Part shown: one piece after another, positions 60,506 to 64,000 of the stretch
Numbering within the stretch: the stretch's first letter is position 1
Layout: each line of letters starts with the position of its first letter
Translations under genes and position numbers: made by a program
Source: Sphingobium yanoikuyae
Lineage (GTDB): Bacteria; Pseudomonadota; Alphaproteobacteria; Sphingomonadales; Sphingomonadaceae
Reading direction: 5' to 3'
Length of the DNA: 64,000 nucleotides
Assembly (NCBI RefSeq): GCF_013001025.1
Contig: NZ_CP053022.1
Span: 1-64,000 of the forward strand
The notes under the pieces: generated by a model
The model's input: only the letters and a program-made list of their open reading frames with translations
What the model was told of the DNA's origin: nothing
The model's database searches: none

Positions 60506-61707
60506 GGGAGCTGCCCCTGCGCCAACCCTTCCTCGACCGGCGTATAGGCGCTGACCGCGCCACGCCCGGCCGGAACATCCGTCGCGAAATAGAGCACGCC
60601 TGTACCGCGCTTCGGATCGATCCACAGTCCGGACTTCAGGCCATAGGCATCGCCGGCATGTCCGATACGCTGGCGGCCATCGCCGAACGGATCGTCGGCA
60701 CAACCCTTGGCGGACGTCGCAAGGAAAGCAATCGCCAGACCATAGCGGCAGGTGAAACCGGTGTTCGTGTCACCCGTATCGGCTTCCCCGGTCACGCCAT
60801 TGGCGGCATCGACGCCGCCATAGGTCCATAGCGGCGTCATCAGTTGCGTCATGCTCTGCGCGCTCAGCAGGCGCCGGCCATCGACCACGCCACGCCCCAG
60901 AAACAGGCGGCCCACCGTCGCCAGTCCGCGCGCCGAAATCCGTAGACCGCCCTGCGGAGAGAAGATCGCGCCATTGCGCCCTGCAACCCAGGTCGACAGA
61001 TCGCAACTGCCATCGCGGGCCGGCGTCACGGTGCAGTCTGGCTTCGCGCCCTTATTATCGTCCCGCACCGGCTGCCCGTCCTGATAGAGCACCACCGCCT
61101 GCGCAGCGCGGGCATCCGAACAAGTCGACCAGTTATAGCAGGCGTCCAGTTTCAGCGGCTTTAGCACCAGCCGATCCATCAATCGGTCGAACCGCTCCCC
61201 GGTCGCCCGCTCCATGACGGCAGCGACGACCGGAAAGTTGAGATTGGTATAGGCATACCAGTCGCCGGGCCCGTGGTGCGCATCCCATGCTTCCGCCTTG
61301 GCCAGGGTGGCGCGCATGTCCGCATTCAGCGGTAGTGCATAGCCGGCGCTGTCGACCAGCCCGGACCGGTGCGACAACAGCAGTCGCAGCGTGATCGGCC
61401 GATCGGGAAAGCCGGGGTGGCGCAGCCTGTAGCCCAGCCAGTCGGACACGTCCTGGTCCAGGTGCAGCTTGCCCGCCTCCACCAGCCGCATGGCACCGAT
61501 GGCAACAACCAGTTTGGAAATGGACGCAACCCGCACCGGATCATCAATGGTCAGCGCCCGCCCCGTCGCCTTGTCGGCTGGGCCGCTGACCTTGCTATCG
61601 GTCACGCCCGTGCGATCGAAGCTCACCCGAACCATCGCGACAGGCGGATGCACCGCAGGGACTGCAACAACGGGAGCGGAGGCGAGAGCTAGGACAAGAG
61701 ACAGCAT
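60502..61707 (-). CDS. Exported serine hydrolase, beta-lactamase/PBP4* fold
   Basis: Protein of 401 residues with a signal peptide (MLSLVLALASAPVVAVPA). SxxK is S62-I-S-K65 in VASISKLVVA; the second motif is YTN in YAYTNLNFPVV; the third is probably HAG in IGHAGDAYGLK. Several Cys residues (CYNWSTCSD, CTVTPARDGSC, CRYGLA...CADD) suggest disulphide bonds in the periplasm. Possible DD-peptidase, esterase or amidase activity on wall fragments. Start at ATG 61707 gives a clean signal; longer starts add a non-signal leader. Convergent with the murQ operon, divergent from dacB. Confidence 0.82.
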   Translation of the reverse strand: MLSLVLALASAPVVAVPAVHPPVAMVRVSFDRTGVTDSKVSGPADKATGRALTIDDPVRVASISKLVVAIGAMRLVEAGKLHLDQDVSDWLGYRLRHPGFPDRPITLRLLLSHRSGLVDSAGYALPLNADMRATLAKAEAWDAHHGPGDWYAYTNLNFPVVAAVMERATGERFDRLMDRLVLKPLKLDACYNWSTCSDARAAQAVVLYQDGQPVRDDNKGAKPDCTVTPARDGSCDLSTWVAGRNGAIFSPQGGLRISARGLATVGRLFLGRGVVDGRRLLSAQSMTQLMTPLWTYGGVDAANGVTGEADTGDTNTGFTCRYGLAIAFLATSAKGCADDPFGDGRQRIGHAGDAYGLKSGLWIDPKRGTGVLYFATDVPAGRGAVSAYTPVEEGLAQGQLP

Positions 61708-61813
61708 GCGCAAAAGGCTAGTCCGATCCCCGCCAGCACCGCAAGTCCGCCCCATTGCCCCAGGTTATGGCTTGCGCCGTGCACGCCCTATTCCCCTGCC
61801 CTGCCTGCTCTCT

Positions 61814-63268
61814 ATGATCCACCTCATGCGTATCATCCTCCCCCTGCTCGCCCTCACCCTGCCACTGACCAGCCTTTCCGCCCAAAATGCGCCGCCGCCG
61901 CTCCTCAGCGCGGTCGAACAGCAGCTGGCGCAGGGGCCTGCCGGCACTCGCTACGGCCTGATGGTCGCCACGCTGGATGGCGAGCCGATCCTCGCCATCG
62001 CCCCGGACCAGCGCTTCATCCCAGCCTCCAATACCAAGATGTTCACCACCGCCACCGCCTATGCCGATCTGCCCGCGCTCGACGCCGCGGCACGGGGCAC
62101 CGGCGTCCGCCTCGATCGGGGCGACGTCATTCTGGTCGGCCATGGCGACGCGCGCCTGTCCAGCGCGAACGGCTGCACGATCAACTGCCTCCAGACGCTG
62201 GCCGACGCGGTCGCCGCGAAGACACGCCATGTGCGCAACATCGTGGGCGACGATAGCTGGTTTCCCGACGAACGCTGGGGACCGGGGATGAGCTGGAACA
62301 ATATCCAGTCACGCTATGGCACCGGCATTTCCGCGCTGACGCTGGACGATAATGAGGTGACGGCGTCGGTCGCGCCCGCCGCGATCGGCGCATCGCCAGC
62401 CGTCACCGCGCCGGCCTATTACGGCATCGACAACCGTATCATCACCGTCCCCGGCAAAAGCGAAGCGATCACGGCCGACCGCGCGCCCAACAGCCGCCTC
62501 ATCCGCCTGACCGGCACGATCGGCGTGGAAGCGAGACCCGCCACGCTCCATTTCAGCATCGACGATCCGGCCCATTATGCCGCCTGGCGGCTGCGCGAGG
62601 CGCTCCTCGCACGCGGCGTGAGGGTCGATGGCGATATCCTCACCCGCCACCGCCCGCTTGCCCCCGCCGATGATCCTGCCATCCGCAAGGACGCGCCTGC
62701 CGCCCAACCGCCCTCGCCCGATATGCTTGCGCAACTCCCTGCTCTGCCGTTGGCGCAGGACATGCGCATCATCAACAAACAGAGCCAGAATCTCCACGCC
62801 GACCTGATGCTGCGCCGCGTGTCCCGCGCGCAGGCGAGCGGCTCGATCGCCGATGGGCAAGTCGCGCTTCACCGACTGATGGCGCAAGCCGGTCTGCCTG
62901 AAAGCAGCTACAGCTTCGCCGACGGATCGGGCATGTCATCCTATAACCGGATCACCCCGCGCGCCGCTGTCACCCTGCTCACATGGATCGCCCGCCAGCC
63001 CTGGGGCATGGCCTGGCGCGAGACGCTGCCGATCGCGGGACATGACGGCACGCTGCGCGGCCGCTTCAAGGGCACGCTGCTGGAAGGCAAGCTGTTCGCC
63101 AAGACCGGATCGCTCAACGCCGCGCGCGCCGTATCGGGCTATTTCATCACGAAAAGCGGCCGCACTTTGGTCTTCTCCGCCCTCGCCAACGACATGCCCG
63201 ATGGCACTGACGGACAGGCCACCGCCGCCGTCGACCGCGCGCTGGTCGACATAGCGGCGGCGCTATAA
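61814..63268 (+). CDS. dacB: D-alanyl-D-alanine carboxypeptidase/endopeptidase, PBP4 family
   Basis: Periplasmic class C low-mass penicillin-binding protein, 484 residues (480 if the ATG at 61826 is used). The signal peptide MRIILPLLALTLPLTSLSAQ is followed by SxxK as S72-N-T-K75 in PASNTKMFTTA, an inserted domain (about 85-290), SxN as SQN in INKQSQNLHADLML, and KTG in LFAKTGSLNAARAVSGY. Removes terminal D-Ala or splits cross-links in peptidoglycan, producing the fragments that AmpG and the recycling genes next door would handle. A longer frame to 61469 overlaps the divergent hydrolase gene and is not believed. Confidence 0.9.
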   Translation: MIHLMRIILPLLALTLPLTSLSAQNAPPPLLSAVEQQLAQGPAGTRYGLMVATLDGEPILAIAPDQRFIPASNTKMFTTATAYADLPALDAAARGTGVRLDRGDVILVGHGDARLSSANGCTINCLQTLADAVAAKTRHVRNIVGDDSWFPDERWGPGMSWNNIQSRYGTGISALTLDDNEVTASVAPAAIGASPAVTAPAYYGIDNRIITVPGKSEAITADRAPNSRLIRLTGTIGVEARPATLHFSIDDPAHYAAWRLREALLARGVRVDGDILTRHRPLAPADDPAIRKDAPAAQPPSPDMLAQLPALPLAQDMRIINKQSQNLHADLMLRRVSRAQASGSIADGQVALHRLMAQAGLPESSYSFADGSGMSSYNRITPRAAVTLLTWIARQPWGMAWRETLPIAGHDGTLRGRFKGTLLEGKLFAKTGSLNAARAVSGYFITKSGRTLVFSALANDMPDGTDGQATAAVDRALVDIAAAL

Positions 63269-63271
63269 GCC

Positions 63272-64000
63272 TTATGCTGGAATGATCTCCACCCGGTCCG
63301 CCGCATGCTGCTCCACTGCAGCGCGGCTGAACCACAGCGGCTGCATCTCGCCCGCCAGCCAGCGCGGGTAGAAATCGCGATAACGCGGCGATCGCGGGTC
63401 GGCCGACTGGCCGGGCAGCAGCAGGAAGCGGCTATTGTCCCATGCGCCGACATCCGCGACCAGCAGATAGCTGGCACCATGCGACACCTGATAGCCGCGC
63501 TTTGCATTGAAACCGCGCGCCATCGGCGTGAAGCCGTCGCCGCCTGACCGCCCACCCTCGATCTTCGGGAAAGCCGCTGCGACCCCCGGCAGCGACGACA
63601 GCGGATGGGCCAGCGTCACCCGATGCAGATCACCCCAGCGCCATTGCGCGGGATCGGCACCGCCCAGTTCCACCGCCTTATTCCACCCGGCGATCAGCGA
63701 TCGTTCGATCAGCGCATCGCGTGCCAGATCCGGCACCGGCCCCAGCCGCGTGTCGGGCGCGGCCAGTATCCGCAGCATTTCGAACAGATTGACCGACGGA
63801 ATATATTCCCGCGCCGCCGCCGGCACCACCAGATCGCGGAAGCCCGATTGCAGTTCGGGCATCACCATCTCATAGAGCAGGGCCGCGCCGCTATCCGCCT
63901 CCAGCCCGCAATCCCAGCGCTTCAGCAAGGCCGCCGCCGGCTGCGCTTCGGGCAACAGCTTGTCCGGCAGCAATTTCACTAGCGCCCGCGCCGGCAGCGA
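63272..64000 (-). CDS. Penicillin acylase/acyl-homoserine-lactone acylase family protein, C-terminal part
   Basis: The last 242 codons of a gene whose start lies beyond the right edge. The sequence has the C-terminal pattern of the Ntn-hydrolase penicillin amidase family: LKRWDCGLEADSGAALLYEM, ALIERSLIAGWNKAVELGGA, WRWGDLHRVTLAHPLSS, the Gly-rich GGRSGGDGFTPMARGFNAKR, SHGASYLLVADVGAWDNSRF, LLPGQSADPRSPRYRDFYPR, and WLAGEMQPLWFSRAAVEQHA. The catalytic Ser that starts the beta subunit is not in the window. Substrate may be a beta-lactam side chain, AHL or another amide. Converges with dacB, 3 bases apart. Confidence 0.88.
   Translation of the reverse strand, partial: SLPARALVKLLPDKLLPEAQPAAALLKRWDCGLEADSGAALLYEMVMPELQSGFRDLVVPAAAREYIPSVNLFEMLRILAAPDTRLGPVPDLARDALIERSLIAGWNKAVELGGADPAQWRWGDLHRVTLAHPLSSLPGVAAAFPKIEGGRSGGDGFTPMARGFNAKRGYQVSHGASYLLVADVGAWDNSRFLLLPGQSADPRSPRYRDFYPRWLAGEMQPLWFSRAAVEQHAADRVEIIPA

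Noticed and set aside
61469-61813. N-terminal extension of dacB by about 115 codons
   Set aside because: It would run through the start of the divergent hydrolase gene and bury the signal peptide.
1-64000. CRISPR arrays, tRNA or rRNA genes, prophage structural genes
   Set aside because: No regularly spaced identical repeats, tRNA cloverleaf consensus or phage structural motifs were recognised. The 58-bp repeats are dispersed and have no spacer-repeat periodicity.

Overview
The window reads as chromosomal DNA of a high-GC alphaproteobacterium of the Sphingomonadaceae (Sphingobium/Novosphingobium/Sphingomonas type). This is inferred from the gene content: three large TonB-dependent receptors, two of them with a FecI/FecR-type sigma/anti-sigma pair; Tat-exported polysaccharide enzymes; paired S10 carboxypeptidases; and a class III old yellow enzyme close to XenA. 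No rRNA, tRNA or CRISPR array was seen.

Layout. (1) 1-3.3 kb: an IS21-family element, entering from the left edge, has cut off the 3' part of a copper P-type ATPase gene. (2) 3.5-11.2 kb: a peptide-scavenging locus, with a sigma/anti-sigma pair (+ strand) divergent from a TonB receptor and two S10 carboxypeptidases (- strand). (3) 11.3-16.6 kb: a GC-richer TolC/HlyD/ABC-2/ABC-2 efflux operon without an ATPase gene, flanked by gene remnants. (4) 16.9-18.6 kb: an unusually long IS630-type transposase. (5) 19-26 kb: two small catabolic or detoxification operons, each beside a divergent LysR gene (hydrolase + MFS; SRPBCC + DJ-1/PfpI + xenA). (6) 26.3-36.7 kb: a xylan/pectin utilisation locus (GH43, MGH1-like enzyme, GH10, GH28, TonB receptor, LacI regulator), with the same palindromic operator in front of both transcription units. 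(7) 36.8-44.6 kb: a second sigma/anti-sigma/TonB receptor locus, followed by a PhoD phosphatase and a secreted propeller-like protein, probably for organophosphate scavenging. (8) 44.6-51.4 kb: a degraded accessory stretch with a GNAT gene, two truncated LysR genes joined tail to tail, a BrnT/BrnA toxin-antitoxin pair, a Fic protein, IS5 debris and a truncated 7TM-DISM sensor gene. (9) 51.4-63.3 kb: an amino-sugar/peptidoglycan recycling cluster, with BadF-type kinase, D-lactate dehydrogenase, NagA and SIS-type deaminase on one strand and MurQ, GntR regulator, AmpG-like permease, two serine hydrolases and DacB around it. A penicillin-acylase-family gene runs off the right edge.

The most coherent pathway is in part 9. 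AmpG would import muropeptide sugars, and MurQ would split MurNAc-6-phosphate into GlcNAc-6-phosphate and D-lactate. NagA and the deaminase would carry the sugar into glycolysis, and the quinone-linked D-lactate dehydrogenase, encoded in the same operon as NagA, would oxidise the D-lactate. Two near-identical TGGTATTGT sites lie in the divergent promoter region.

Two signals cut across the loci. The first is a 58-bp dispersed intergenic repeat: eight divergent copies, all in the same orientation, with a hairpin core that shows compensatory change. The second is a perfect or near-perfect GC-rich hairpin directly after the TonB receptor gene in two unrelated operons, suggesting partial termination or RNA stabilisation between receptor and enzyme genes.
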